From Streptomyces cinnamoneus (GTDB lineage Bacteria; Actinomycetota; Actinomycetes; Streptomycetales; Streptomycetaceae), in the NCBI RefSeq assembly GCF_002939475.1, contig NZ_PKFQ01000001.1:5081001-5145000 (forward strand): a stretch of 64,000 bases of DNA. The letters run 5' to 3'. Under the pieces are notes generated by a model that was given only the letters and a program-made list of their open reading frames with translations, made no database searches and had not been told where the DNA came from. This document shows, piece after piece, positions 24,242 to 33,330 of this stretch (the first letter of the stretch is position 1; the number at the start of each line of letters is the position of its first letter). The translations under genes and the position numbers were made by a program.

Positions 24242-26392
24242 ATGGACACCGAGGGCACCACCGGGAGCGCGTACGAGGCGTCCGGCACGGCGGCACCCCG
24301 CCTGCCCCGCCAGGCCGGGCCGCCCGGCACCCCGCCGCCGCTGCCGCCGCGCCCCGCGGGCCCGCCCCCCGCGCCCGCCGCCGGCACCGAGCCGCCCTTC
24401 CTGACCTGGCTGCGCACGCCCCGCCCGGACGCCGCCGCACCCGGCGTCTGGCGCTTCGGCCACCGGCCCCGGCCGGCCCAGGAGCCGGACCGCGTCCCGG
24501 GCCGCCAGCTGATCAGCGGCGCGGTGATCTCCCTGCTGTGCGGCTGGCTGCTGTGGTCGCTGCTGTGGAACGGCTACCTCGGCCACTACTGGATCTGGCC
24601 GCTGTTCGCCCTGACTCCCGACTCCTGGCGGCAGGAGGGCATGTTCGCCGTCTGGGTGGTCTACGGCTACTACACCCTGTGCGCCCTCGTCCTCGTCGTC
24701 GTCTTCGGCCGGCTCGGGCGCTGGGCACAGGTCTGGCAGCGCTGGATCGCCCCCGCCCTCGCCCGCCTGTGGGACGACTCCGGCGACGCGCCGGCCGCCG
24801 TCCCCGAGCCCGAGCAGGACCCCGCCCAGTGGCCCCGGCTGCGGGCCGCCGGCGCGCACGACGCCGCCGACCGGCTCGCGGCGGACGCCCGGGCGGGGCT
24901 GATGAACGACGTCGACTTCGCCCGCGTCGAGCGCGCCTGGCAGTCGGCGCGCGACCGGCCCGGCCGCCTGGCCGCCTTCACCGACACCGTGCTCCGCCAC
25001 GGCGCCGCCGCCTGCGCCCACCCGTCGGGCGCGCGCGACCTGCCGGTGCGCGCCGCCCGGCACGACCTCGTCACCGGCCAGGTGCGGCTGGGCGCCGCCG
25101 TCGACGACGAGCGCAATCCGTACGGCCACCGGGGCGCCGGCTGCGCCCTCGACCCGGCGCTGCTGGGCACCTCCCTGCTGGCCGTCGGCCCGCCCGGCTG
25201 CGGCAAGACCGGGCGGCTGGTGCGGCCCGTGCTCGAGTCGCTGTGCCTCCAGGCGCTGGCCGGCCGGGCGGCGGTCGTCGCCGTCGGCGCGGCGGGCGCG
25301 GGCCTGGCCCCGGACGACGCCTTCGACGTCGTCGTGAAGATCGGGCGGCCCGACTCCGCGTACGACATCGACCTGTACGGCGGCACCGACGACCCCGACG
25401 AGGCGGCCGCGGTCCTCGCCGAAGGGCTCGTCGGCGACCTCGCGGCCGCCCTCCCCGGCGGGGACGGCCGGCGCGCGGCCACCGCCCTGGCCCAGCTCCT
25501 CGGCCCCTACCGGGCCGCCCACGGCCGCTTCCCCTCCGTCCCCGAGCTGCGCGAGCTCCTCGACGGCGACTCCCCGGCGCTCGACGCGCTGCGCGCCGCC
25601 CTCAAGGCCGGCGGCCACGAGACCCTCGCCCGGGAGCTCGACGCCCGCGAGCGGCAGGCCCACCGCCCCGGCGACCCCGGCCCCCTGCTCGCCGACCGGC
25701 TCGCCCTGCTCGACCGGCCCGCCTTCGCCGGCTTCTTCGACACCTCGGCCGGCGACCGCGCCTTCTCGCTGCGCGGCCTGGAACACCCGCTGAGGGTCCG
25801 TGTCGACCTGCCCGAGCGCGGCCACGCCGAGGCGTCCCGGATGCTCGCCCGGCTCCTGCTCGCCCAGTTCGCCGAGTGCGCCGCCGGCCGCACCGACCGT
25901 TCGCTCTTCGCCTGCCTCGTCCTCGACGATGCCACCCACACCCTCACCACCGAGACGGTGCGCGGGCTGGGCCGGCTGCGCTCCGCGCACGCGGGAGCCG
26001 TCCTCACCCTGCGCACCCTCGACGACGTGCCCGAGGCGCTGCGCAGCGCCCTGCTCGGCGCGGTCGGCTGCCGGATGGCGTTCTCCGGGGTGACCACGTG
26101 GGACGGCGCCCGCTTCGCCGAGGTGTGGGGCAAGGAGTGGGTCGAGACCCGCGACGTCACCGACCGCCAGATCATCGCCCACGAGCCCATCACCCGGGTG
26201 ACGCACGTCGTGCGGCGCGTCATCACCGGCCGGGCGGTCACCGCCCAGTCCGTCACGGTCCGCAAGGTCGAACGTGAGCGCTGGTCGGCGTCCGAGCTCG
26301 CCCACGCCGTGCCCGCCGGGCACGCGGTGCTGTCCGTGACGTCCGTACGCGGCGGCAGCGCGCCGCCCGTGCTGGTCGACCTGGAGAGCTGA
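24242..26392 (+). CDS. TraG/VirD4-like membrane-anchored ATPase, function unknown
   Basis: 716 residues from the ATG at 24242. Residues about 15-50 are Pro-rich; two membrane helices follow ('LISGAVISLLCGWLLWSLLW' and 'VVYGYYTLCALVLVVVFG'). The C-terminal half carries a P-loop GPPGCGKTGR (about residues 318-327), a Walker-B-like 'LFACLVLDDATH', and an 'AGAVLTLRTLDDVPEALRSALLGAVGCRMAFSG' segment of the kind that ends in type IV coupling proteins (TraG/VirD4/TraM recognition part). N-terminal membrane anchor plus cytosolic motor is the layout of conjugation coupling proteins, but no relaxase, transfer gene or integrase is near. Its place between gabT and the PucR gene does not suggest a role. 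Family assignment is moderate, function unknown. Confidence 0.7.
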   Translation: MDTEGTTGSAYEASGTAAPRLPRQAGPPGTPPPLPPRPAGPPPAPAAGTEPPFLTWLRTPRPDAAAPGVWRFGHRPRPAQEPDRVPGRQLISGAVISLLCGWLLWSLLWNGYLGHYWIWPLFALTPDSWRQEGMFAVWVVYGYYTLCALVLVVVFGRLGRWAQVWQRWIAPALARLWDDSGDAPAAVPEPEQDPAQWPRLRAAGAHDAADRLAADARAGLMNDVDFARVERAWQSARDRPGRLAAFTDTVLRHGAAACAHPSGARDLPVRAARHDLVTGQVRLGAAVDDERNPYGHRGAGCALDPALLGTSLLAVGPPGCGKTGRLVRPVLESLCLQALAGRAAVVAVGAAGAGLAPDDAFDVVVKIGRPDSAYDIDLYGGTDDPDEAAAVLAEGLVGDLAAALPGGDGRRAATALAQLLGPYRAAHGRFPSVPELRELLDGDSPALDALRAALKAGGHETLARELDARERQAHRPGDPGPLLADRLALLDRPAFAGFFDTSAGDRAFSLRGLEHPLRVRVDLPERGHAEASRMLARLLLAQFAECAAGRTDRSLFACLVLDDATHTLTTETVRGLGRLRSAHAGAVLTLRTLDDVPEALRSALLGAVGCRMAFSGVTTWDGARFAEVWGKEWVETRDVTDRQIIAHEPITRVTHVVRRVITGRAVTAQSVTVRKVERERWSASELAHAVPAGHAVLSVTSVRGGSAPPVLVDLES

Positions 26393-26483
26393 GCGCTCCA
26401 CTGAGGCAGAATCGGTCACAGTCGTTCATACGGGACGGCGTTTGTCACCGTCTCCGTCCCGCCTGCCTCGTTCCGAAGGTGCC

Positions 26484-28085
26484 ATGCCGCCCACGCTCGC
26501 CTCACTCGTCCACCACTCCGCCCTCAAGCTCAGCGTGCTCGCGGGGCAGGACCGGCTGGACACCCCCGTGCGCTGGGCGCACGTCAGCGAGCTGGCCGAC
26601 CCGGTGCCCTGGATGGACGGCGGCGAACTGCTGCTCATCACCGCCATGAAGATCGACGCCGAGGACCCCGAGGCGATGCGCGGCTACGTGCGCCGGCTGG
26701 TCCGGGCCGGCGTCGCCGGCCTGGGCTTCGCCGTCGGCGTCAACTACGAGCACGTGCCGCAGGCCCTGATCCGGGCCGCCGAGGAGGAGGGCCTGCCGCT
26801 GCTGGAGGTCCCGCGCCGCACTCCCTTCCTCGCCATCACCAAGGCGGTCTCCGCGGCCCTCGCCGCCGACCAGTACCGCGCGGTGACCGCCGGCTTCGAG
26901 GCCCAGCGCGAGCTGACCCGCGCCGCCCTCGCCCCCGAGGGGCCCGCCGCCCTGCTCGCCCGGCTCGCCGCCCACCTGGGCGGCTGGGCGGCCCTGTACG
27001 ACGCCTCGGGCGCCGTCGTCGCCGCCGCACCGGACTGGGCCGCCCGGCGGGCCGCCCGGCTGGGCGCCGAGGTGGCGCGGCTGCGCGAGCGCCCGGCGCC
27101 GGCCAGCGCGGTCGTCGGCGCGGACGCCGAGGGGGAGGGCGGCGACCGGGTCGAGCTCCAGACCCTCGGCTCGGGCCGGCGCGCCCGCGGCGTCCTCGCC
27201 GTCGGCACGGACGCGCCCCTGGGCACCGCCGAGCGCTACGCGATGCACTCCGCGGTCGCCCTGCTCACGCTCACCACGGAGCGCTCCCGCACCCTGCTGG
27301 ACGCCGAGCAGCGGCTGGCGGCCGCGGTGCTGCGGATGCTGCTGGCGGGCGAGCCCGACCACGCCCGCGCGGTGGCCGGGGAGCTGTACGGGGGCCTGCT
27401 GGACGGGCCCTTTCGGATCCTCGTCGCGGAGGCCGCCGAGGGCCAGGGCGACGCGGACGCGGTGCTCGGCGCACTGGCGGACGCGGTGGAGACGGCGGCG
27501 AGCCGGGCGGCGGAGCCGGTGCTGGCCGTGGCCGAGGGCGACCGCATCGTCGTCCTCGCCCCCGACGGCGGCGCCGCGGTGGCCGCCTGCGCGGCCTACG
27601 CCCACGCGGCCGAGGCCCGCCGGGGAACCGCCCCCGAGCAGCCCGTGCCCGCACCCCAGGCGGCCCTCGGTCTGTCCGCCCCGGCCGGCCCGACCGCGGC
27701 GGGAGCGGCCTTCCACCAGGCCGAGCAGGCCCTCTCCGTCGCGCGCCGCCGGGGCCGGGTGCTGGTCGAGCACGAGGAGGTGGCGGCGGGCTCGGTGCTG
27801 CCCCTGCTGGCCGACGACGCCGTACGGGCCTTCGCGGACGGCATGCTCCGCGCGCTGTACCAGCACGACGCGACCGGCCGCGGCGACCTGGTCGCCTCGC
27901 TGCGCGCCTGGCTCGCCCGCCACGGCCAGTGGGACGCGGCCGCCGCCGACCTGGGCGTCCACCGGCACACGCTGCGGTACCGCATGCGGCGGGTGGAGGA
28001 GATCCTGGGGCGGTCGCTGGACGACCCGGACGTACGGATGGAGCTGTGGCTGGCGCTGAAGGCGACGGCGGAGCGGCCGCAGTAG
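26484..28085 (+). CDS. PucR-family transcriptional regulator
   Basis: 533 residues. The N-terminal PucR domain ('LSVLAGQDRLDTPVRWAHVSELADP' and 'GGELLLITAMKI', about residues 10-125) is followed by a GGDEF-like/central region and a C-terminal helix-turn-helix of the PucR/CdaR type: 'AADLGVHRHTLRYRMRRVEEILGRSLDDPDVRMELWLAL' (about residues 485-525). Such proteins activate or repress amine, purine or sugar-acid catabolism in response to a metabolite. The next gene is the putative succinate-semialdehyde dehydrogenase, and gabT is nearby, so control of GABA use is a plausible role (inference). ATG with GAAGGT upstream. Confidence 0.88.
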   Translation: MPPTLASLVHHSALKLSVLAGQDRLDTPVRWAHVSELADPVPWMDGGELLLITAMKIDAEDPEAMRGYVRRLVRAGVAGLGFAVGVNYEHVPQALIRAAEEEGLPLLEVPRRTPFLAITKAVSAALAADQYRAVTAGFEAQRELTRAALAPEGPAALLARLAAHLGGWAALYDASGAVVAAAPDWAARRAARLGAEVARLRERPAPASAVVGADAEGEGGDRVELQTLGSGRRARGVLAVGTDAPLGTAERYAMHSAVALLTLTTERSRTLLDAEQRLAAAVLRMLLAGEPDHARAVAGELYGGLLDGPFRILVAEAAEGQGDADAVLGALADAVETAASRAAEPVLAVAEGDRIVVLAPDGGAAVAACAAYAHAAEARRGTAPEQPVPAPQAALGLSAPAGPTAAGAAFHQAEQALSVARRRGRVLVEHEEVAAGSVLPLLADDAVRAFADGMLRALYQHDATGRGDLVASLRAWLARHGQWDAAAADLGVHRHTLRYRMRRVEEILGRSLDDPDVRMELWLALKATAERPQ

Positions 28086-28387
28086 ACCGCGGCGGGGGCT
28101 CTTCCCCGATCCCAAGCCCCCGGACCCCGGAAGGCGAGGGGTCACCGCCCGCCGACCCGGGGGAACCGGCGCTGAGGCGGGACCCGGGCCTTCCTCCTGC
28201 CGCGCCAGCGTCTCGGCCACCGGTCACCCGTCCGGCGGTGCCCCACCGCCCGCGTCCAACCCCCGCGCCCACCCCGCCAATGCGGCGCGCCCGCACCGAT
28301 CAGCGCTCCACGACGGACAAGCGACCCCGGCCCGTCGCCCACCTACGGTGGGGGAGCCGAAATCGTCGCAACCCCCGGAGGAAACCC
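28086..28387 (+). other. Intergenic region before the second aldehyde dehydrogenase
   Basis: 302 bases of proline-codon-like C-rich sequence with no open frame I would defend. It includes TACGGT at 28344-28349, a possible -10 element about 40 bases from the GTG start, and the strong GGAGGAAA ribosome binding site at 28377-28384. No convincing -35 or repeat. Confidence 0.5.
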
Positions 28388-29833
28388 GTGACCGCTCCCA
28401 TCGCGTTCTGGCTGGCCGGCCGCGAGGCCACCGGCGAGGAGACCTTCGACGTCACGAATTCCTGGGACGGCCGTCTCGTCGGCACCGTGAGCGTGCCCAC
28501 CGAGGCGCAGGTCGAGGAGGCCGTGGCCGCCGCGCACGCCGTGCGGGACGAGTTCGCCGCGACCCCCGCGTACGTCCGTGCCGCCGCCCTCGACCACGTC
28601 GTCAAGCGGCTCACCGAGCGCACCGAGGAGATCGCCCAGCTGATCTCCGCCGAGAACGGCAAGCCCATCAAGTGGGCCCGCGGCGAGGTCGGCCGTGCCG
28701 TCTCCGTCTTCCGCTGGGCCGCCGAGGAGGCCCGCCGCTTCAACGCCGGCGACGCCCAGCGCCTGGACACCGACGCCGGCGGCACCGGCCGCCTCGCGCT
28801 GACCCGCCGCTTCCCGCGCGGCACCGTGCTCGGCATCGCGCCCTTCAACTTCCCGCTCAACCTGAGCGCCCACAAGGTCGCCCCGGCCATCGCCGTCGGC
28901 GCCCCGATCATCCTCAAGCCCGCCCCGGCGACCCCGGTCTCCTCCCTGGTCCTCGGTGAGATCCTCGCCGAGACGGACCTGCCGGCCGGCTCCTGGAGCG
29001 TGCTGCCGGTGCCCAACGACCGCATGCCCGCCCTCGTCCAGGACGAGCGGCTGCCGGTCATCTCCTTCACGGGTTCCGGCCCGGTCGGCTGGTCGATCCT
29101 CGACTCCGCGCCGCGCAAGCACGTCACCCTGGAGCTCGGCGGCAACGGCGCGGCCGTGGTCCTCGCCGACTGGTCCTCCGAGGAGGACCTGGACTGGGCC
29201 GCGCAGCGCATCGCGACCTTCTCCAACTACCAGGGCGGTCAGTCCTGCATCTCCGTGCAGCGCGTCATCGCCGACGCCTCGCTGTACGAGCGCCTGGTGC
29301 CGAAGGTCGTCGCGGCCGTCGAGGCCCAGGTGACGGGCGACCCGTCCGACGCCTCCACCGACGTCGGCCCGCTGGTCAGCGAGGACGCCGCCAAGCGCGT
29401 CGAGTCCTGGGTGGACGAGGCCGTCGCCGCCGGTGCCACGCTGCTCGCCGGTGGCAAGCGCGAGGGCGCCACCTACGCGCCGACCGTCCTGGCGGACGTG
29501 CCGGCCGGCGTGACGATCGCCTGCGAGGAGGTCTTCGGCCCGGTCCTCACCCTCACCCGGGCCGAGGGCGAGGACGCGGCGTTCGCCGCCGTCAACGACT
29601 CCCCCTACGGCCTCCAGGCCGGCGTCTTCACCCACGACGTGCAGACCGCCTTCCGCGCGCACCGCGCGCTGGAGGTCGGCGGCGTGATCATCGGTGACGT
29701 GCCGTCCTACCGCGCCGACCAGATGCCGTACGGCGGCGCCAAGCAGTCCGGCGTGGGCCGCGAGGGCGTGCGCTACGCCATGGACGACTACACCTACGAG
29801 CGGGTGCTCGTCCTGACGGGCCTGAACCTGTAA
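28388..29833 (+). CDS. Aldehyde dehydrogenase, probable succinate-semialdehyde dehydrogenase
   Basis: 481 residues from the GTG at 28388 behind GGAGGAAA. ALDH motifs: 'GIAPFNFPLNLSAHKVAPA' (cofactor), 'VTLELGGNGAAVV' (general base Glu) and catalytic Cys287 in 'YQGGQSCISVQRV', then 'EEVFGPVLTLTRA'. The QGGQSC active site and 'GNGAAVV' are of the class sometimes annotated as NADP glyceraldehyde-3-phosphate or succinate-semialdehyde dehydrogenase. With gabT and a PucR regulator beside it, oxidation of succinate semialdehyde to succinate is the favoured role; another small aldehyde cannot be excluded. It is followed by a strong stem-loop and is monocistronic. Confidence 0.85.
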   Translation: MTAPIAFWLAGREATGEETFDVTNSWDGRLVGTVSVPTEAQVEEAVAAAHAVRDEFAATPAYVRAAALDHVVKRLTERTEEIAQLISAENGKPIKWARGEVGRAVSVFRWAAEEARRFNAGDAQRLDTDAGGTGRLALTRRFPRGTVLGIAPFNFPLNLSAHKVAPAIAVGAPIILKPAPATPVSSLVLGEILAETDLPAGSWSVLPVPNDRMPALVQDERLPVISFTGSGPVGWSILDSAPRKHVTLELGGNGAAVVLADWSSEEDLDWAAQRIATFSNYQGGQSCISVQRVIADASLYERLVPKVVAAVEAQVTGDPSDASTDVGPLVSEDAAKRVESWVDEAVAAGATLLAGGKREGATYAPTVLADVPAGVTIACEEVFGPVLTLTRAEGEDAAFAAVNDSPYGLQAGVFTHDVQTAFRAHRALEVGGVIIGDVPSYRADQMPYGGAKQSGVGREGVRYAMDDYTYERVLVLTGLNL

Positions 29834-29850
29834 CGGCGCCGCGGTGCCCG

Positions 29851-29893
29851 CGCGGTGCGCCCCGGCCCCCGAGTGGGACCGGGGCGCACCGCG
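29851..29893 (+). terminator. Stem-loop after the second aldehyde dehydrogenase gene
   Basis: Perfect 15-base arms at 29851-29865 and 29879-29893 with a 13-base loop, 18 bases after the stop. It ends in GTT and has no long T run. Confidence 0.75.
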
Positions 29894-30046
29894 TTCCGCC
29901 AGGGCTGACCGGTGCCGCGCGCGACCCGGGTGCCAAACCGTGCGCGTGGTCTGGTAGACCCCCACGGGATCGGGTAGATACGGTCGAGTAGCACCGGTCG
30001 GTAGTCGACCGGGAGACCCGCCCCGACTCACGCGGTGAGGTGCCTG

Positions 30047-31981
30047 ATGTCCGCACCATCCGTACGACCGGTCTCGGAGCGCGAAGCGCGCCAGGTGGCC
30101 GAAGCGGCCCGGGAACAGGACTGGAAGAAACCCAGCTTCGCCAAGGAACTCTTCCTCGGCCGGTTCCGGCTCGATCTGATCCACCCGCATCCCACCCCGC
30201 CGCCGGACGACGTCCGGCGCGGCGAGGAGTTCCTCGCCAAGCTGCGCGACTTCTGCGAGACGCGCATAGACGCCGCCCGCATCGAACGCGAGGCGCGGAT
30301 CCCCGACGAGACGGTGAACGGGCTCAAGGAGCTCGGCGCCCTCGGCATGAAGATCGACGTCAAGTACGGCGGCCTCGGTCTCACCCAGGTCTACTACAAC
30401 AAGGCGCTCTGCCTCGTGGGCTCCGCCAGCCCCGTCGTCGGCGCCCTGCTGTCCGCCCACCAGTCGATCGGTGTGCCCCAGCCGCTGAAGCTCTTCGGCA
30501 CGCAGGAGCAGAAGGACACCTTCCTGCCCCGCTGCGCCCGCACCGACATCAGCGCCTTCCTGCTCACCGAGCCGGACGTCGGCTCCGACCCGGCCCGGCT
30601 GGCCACCACCGCCGTGCCCGACGGCGACGACTACGTCCTCGACGGCGTCAAGCTGTGGACCACCAACGGCGTCGTGGCCGACCTGCTCGTCGTGATGGCC
30701 CGCGTGCCCAAGAGCGAGGGGCACCGCGGCGGCATCACCGCCTTCGTCGTGGAGGCCGCCGCCGAGGGCGTCACCGTCGAGCGGCGCAACGCCTTCATGG
30801 GCCTGCGCGGCATCGAGAACGGCGTCACCCGCTTCCACCAGGTCCGCGTCCCCGCCGCGCACCGCATCGGCCCCGAGGGCGCCGGCCTGAAGATCGCGCT
30901 GACGACGCTCAACACCGGCCGGCTGTCGATCCCCGCCATGTGCGTCGCCGGCGGCAAGTGGTCCCTGAAGATCGCCCGCGAGTGGTCCGCCGCCCGGGAG
31001 CAGTGGGGCAAGCCCATCGCCCGGCACGAGGCGGTCGGCTCGAAGATCTCCTTCATCGCCGCGACGACCTTCGCCCTGGAGGGCATCGTCGAGCTCTCCA
31101 GCCAGATGGCCGACGAGAACCGCAACGACATCCGCATCGAGGCCGCCCTCGCCAAGCTCTACGCCAGCGAGATGGGCTGGCTGATCAGCGACGAACTGGT
31201 GCAGATCCGCGGCGGCCGCGGCTACGAGAGCGCCGCCTCCCTCGCCGCCCGCGGCGAGCGGGCGGTCCCCGCCGAGCAGATGCTGCGCGACTCGCGCATC
31301 AACCGCATCTTCGAGGGCTCCACCGAGATCATGCACCTGCTCATCGCCCGCGAGGCCGTCGACGCCCACCTCTCCGTCGCCGGCGACCTCATCGACCCGG
31401 ACAAGTCCCTGGGCGACAAGGCCCGGGCCGGCGCCCGGGCCGGCGGCTTCTACGCCCGCTGGCTGCCCAAGCTCGTCGCCGGGCCCGGGCAGCTGCCGCG
31501 CACCTACTCCGAATTCCACCCCGCCGGTCACCGGGACCTCTCCGGCCACCTGCGTTACGTCGAGCGCTCCTCGCGCAAGCTCGCCCGCTCCACCTTCTAC
31601 GCCATGTCCCGCTGGCAGGGCCGCATGGAGACCAAGCAGGGCTTCCTCGGCCGCATCGTCGACATCGGCGCCGAGCTCTTCGCCATGAGCGCGGCCTGCG
31701 TGCGCGCCGAGCACCTGCGCGTCCGCGGCGAGCACGGCAGCGAGGCGTACGAGCTGGCCAACGCCTTCTGCCGGCAGTCCCGCATCCGCGTCGAGGAGCT
31801 GTTCCGGCGGCTGTGGACCAACACCGACGACCTCGACCGCAAGGTCGTCTCCGGCGTCATGGCCGGCTCCTTCGAGTGGCTGGAGGCCGGCGTCATCGAC
31901 CCCAGCGGCGACGGTCCCTGGATCGCCGACGCCACCCCCGGGCCCGCCAAGGCCGAGAACGTCCACCGGCCGATCCGCTGA
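30047..31981 (+). CDS. Long acyl-CoA dehydrogenase (VLCAD-like)
   Basis: 644 residues, long for the family, from the ATG at 30047 behind GAGGTG. The core acyl-CoA dehydrogenase domain spans about residues 60-430: 'AFLLTEPDVGSDPARLATTA' (substrate and flavin contacts), 'DGVKLWTTNGVVADLLVVMA', 'LGALGMKIDVKYGGLGLTQVYYN' and 'RINRIFEGSTEIMHLLIARE', whose Glu is at the catalytic position. A C-terminal extension of about 200 residues is helical ('VAGDLIDPDKSLG', 'LARSTFYAMSRWQGRMETKQGFLGRIVDIG'), as in VLCAD-type enzymes. It introduces the alpha-beta double bond in acyl-CoA during fatty acid oxidation. No electron-transfer flavoprotein gene is near. Ends before a stem-loop that also precedes dxr. 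Confidence 0.9.
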   Translation: MSAPSVRPVSEREARQVAEAAREQDWKKPSFAKELFLGRFRLDLIHPHPTPPPDDVRRGEEFLAKLRDFCETRIDAARIEREARIPDETVNGLKELGALGMKIDVKYGGLGLTQVYYNKALCLVGSASPVVGALLSAHQSIGVPQPLKLFGTQEQKDTFLPRCARTDISAFLLTEPDVGSDPARLATTAVPDGDDYVLDGVKLWTTNGVVADLLVVMARVPKSEGHRGGITAFVVEAAAEGVTVERRNAFMGLRGIENGVTRFHQVRVPAAHRIGPEGAGLKIALTTLNTGRLSIPAMCVAGGKWSLKIAREWSAAREQWGKPIARHEAVGSKISFIAATTFALEGIVELSSQMADENRNDIRIEAALAKLYASEMGWLISDELVQIRGGRGYESAASLAARGERAVPAEQMLRDSRINRIFEGSTEIMHLLIAREAVDAHLSVAGDLIDPDKSLGDKARAGARAGGFYARWLPKLVAGPGQLPRTYSEFHPAGHRDLSGHLRYVERSSRKLARSTFYAMSRWQGRMETKQGFLGRIVDIGAELFAMSAACVRAEHLRVRGEHGSEAYELANAFCRQSRIRVEELFRRLWTNTDDLDRKVVSGVMAGSFEWLEAGVIDPSGDGPWIADATPGPAKAENVHRPIR

Positions 31982-31997
31982 CCGCGGACGGCCCGGT

Positions 31998-32043
31998 GCC
32001 GCACCGCCGGACGCCCGGAGTCCGCCTCGTCCGGCGGTGCGGC
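31998..32043 (+). terminator. Stem-loop between acyl-CoA dehydrogenase and dxr
   Basis: Perfect 16-base arms at 31998-32013 and 32028-32043 with a 14-base loop. Only 12 bases separate it from the dxr ATG, so the dxr promoter must overlap or lie upstream of it, or the hairpin acts within the dxr leader. The arms end in GGACG/CGTCC like the hairpin at 34637-34682. Confidence 0.7.
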
Positions 32044-32055
32044 CACAATGGGGGG

Positions 32056-33330
32056 ATGACGGACTCCCTCGCTGACCCGCACCTGCGCTACGCCGCCCCC
32101 CACGCCACCGACGGCGGCCCGCGCGACATCGTGATCCTCGGTTCGACCGGCTCGATCGGCACCCAGGCCATCGACCTGGTGCTGCGCAACCCCGAGCGCT
32201 TCGCGGTGACCGCCCTGTCCGCCGCCGGCGGCCGGGTGGACCTCCTCGCGGAGCAGGCGCACAGACTGCGGGTCCGCACGGTCGCCGTCGCCCGGGCCGA
32301 CAAGGCGGGGGAGCTGCGCGAGGCGCTGGCCGCGCGCTACGGCGCCGAGCCGCTCCCCGAGATCCTGGCCGGTCCGGACGCGGCCACCGAGGTGGCCCGC
32401 AGCGAGTGCCACACGGTCCTCAACGGCATCACCGGCTCGATCGGCCTTGCCCCCACCCTGGCCGCCCTGGAGGCCGGCCGCACGCTGGCCCTGGCCAACA
32501 AGGAGTCGCTGATCGTCGGCGGCCCGCTGGTCAAGGCCGTCGCCAAGCCCGGGCAGATCATCCCCGTGGACTCCGAGCACGCCGCGCTCTTCCAGGCGCT
32601 GCTGGGCGGCACCCGCGCCGAGGTCCGCAAGCTGGTGGTCACGGCCTCCGGCGGCCCCTTCCGCGGCCGCAGCAAGGCGGAGCTGGCCACGGTCACCCGC
32701 GAGGACGCCCTGGCGCACCCCACCTGGTCCATGGGACCCGTCATCACCGTGAATTCCGCCACCCTGGTCAACAAGGGCCTGGAGGTGATCGAGGCCCACC
32801 TGCTCTACGACATCCCCTTCGAGCGCATCGAGGTCGTCGTCCACCCGCAGTCCTACGTCCACTCGATGGTGGAGTTCACCGACGGCTCGACGCTCGCCCA
32901 GGCCACCCCGCCGGACATGCGCGGCCCCATCGCCATCGGCCTCGGCTGGCCCGACCGGGTGCCCGACGCCGCCCCCGCCTTCGACTGGTCCAAGGCCTCC
33001 ACCTGGGAGTTCTTCCCGCTCGACACCGACGCCTTCCCCTCCGTCGGCCTCGCCCGGCACGTCGGCGCCCTCGGCGGCACGGCCCCGGCCGTCTTCAACG
33101 CCGCCAACGAGGAGTGCGTCGACGCGTTCCTGAGCGGACACCTGCCGTTCAATGGGATCGTGGACACCGTCGCCGAGGTGGTGGCGGAGCACGGCACCCC
33201 GGCCACGGGAACCCGCCTGACCCTCTCGGACGTCCTGCAAGCGGAGACCTGGGCCCGCGCCCGGGCCCGTGAACTGGCGGCCCGTTCGGCCGCCCGAACG
33301 GCGCAAGCGACCTCGGAGGCCCGCGCATGA
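32056..33330 (+). CDS. dxr: 1-deoxy-D-xylulose-5-phosphate reductoisomerase
   Basis: 424 residues. The NADPH site GSTGSIGTQ is at residues 29-37; 'ALANKESLIVGG' and the metal/substrate motif 'PVDSEHAALFQAL' (Asp and Glu ligands), 'TASGGPFRG' and 'MGPVITVNSATLVNKGLEVIEAH' are the DXR hallmarks. It converts DXP to MEP, the first committed step of the non-mevalonate isoprenoid pathway. Its stop overlaps the rseP start (ATGA), and ispG, another pathway enzyme, follows rseP. The C-terminus carries an Ala/Arg-rich tail of about 25 residues. Confidence 0.96.
   Translation: MTDSLADPHLRYAAPHATDGGPRDIVILGSTGSIGTQAIDLVLRNPERFAVTALSAAGGRVDLLAEQAHRLRVRTVAVARADKAGELREALAARYGAEPLPEILAGPDAATEVARSECHTVLNGITGSIGLAPTLAALEAGRTLALANKESLIVGGPLVKAVAKPGQIIPVDSEHAALFQALLGGTRAEVRKLVVTASGGPFRGRSKAELATVTREDALAHPTWSMGPVITVNSATLVNKGLEVIEAHLLYDIPFERIEVVVHPQSYVHSMVEFTDGSTLAQATPPDMRGPIAIGLGWPDRVPDAAPAFDWSKASTWEFFPLDTDAFPSVGLARHVGALGGTAPAVFNAANEECVDAFLSGHLPFNGIVDTVAEVVAEHGTPATGTRLTLSDVLQAETWARARARELAARSAARTAQATSEARA

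Noticed and set aside
28343..31966. A 1,207-codon minus-strand frame across the aldehyde and acyl-CoA dehydrogenase genes
   Set aside because: It crosses a terminator and two real genes with clear domains; the protein would be low-complexity Gly/Val/Asp sequence.
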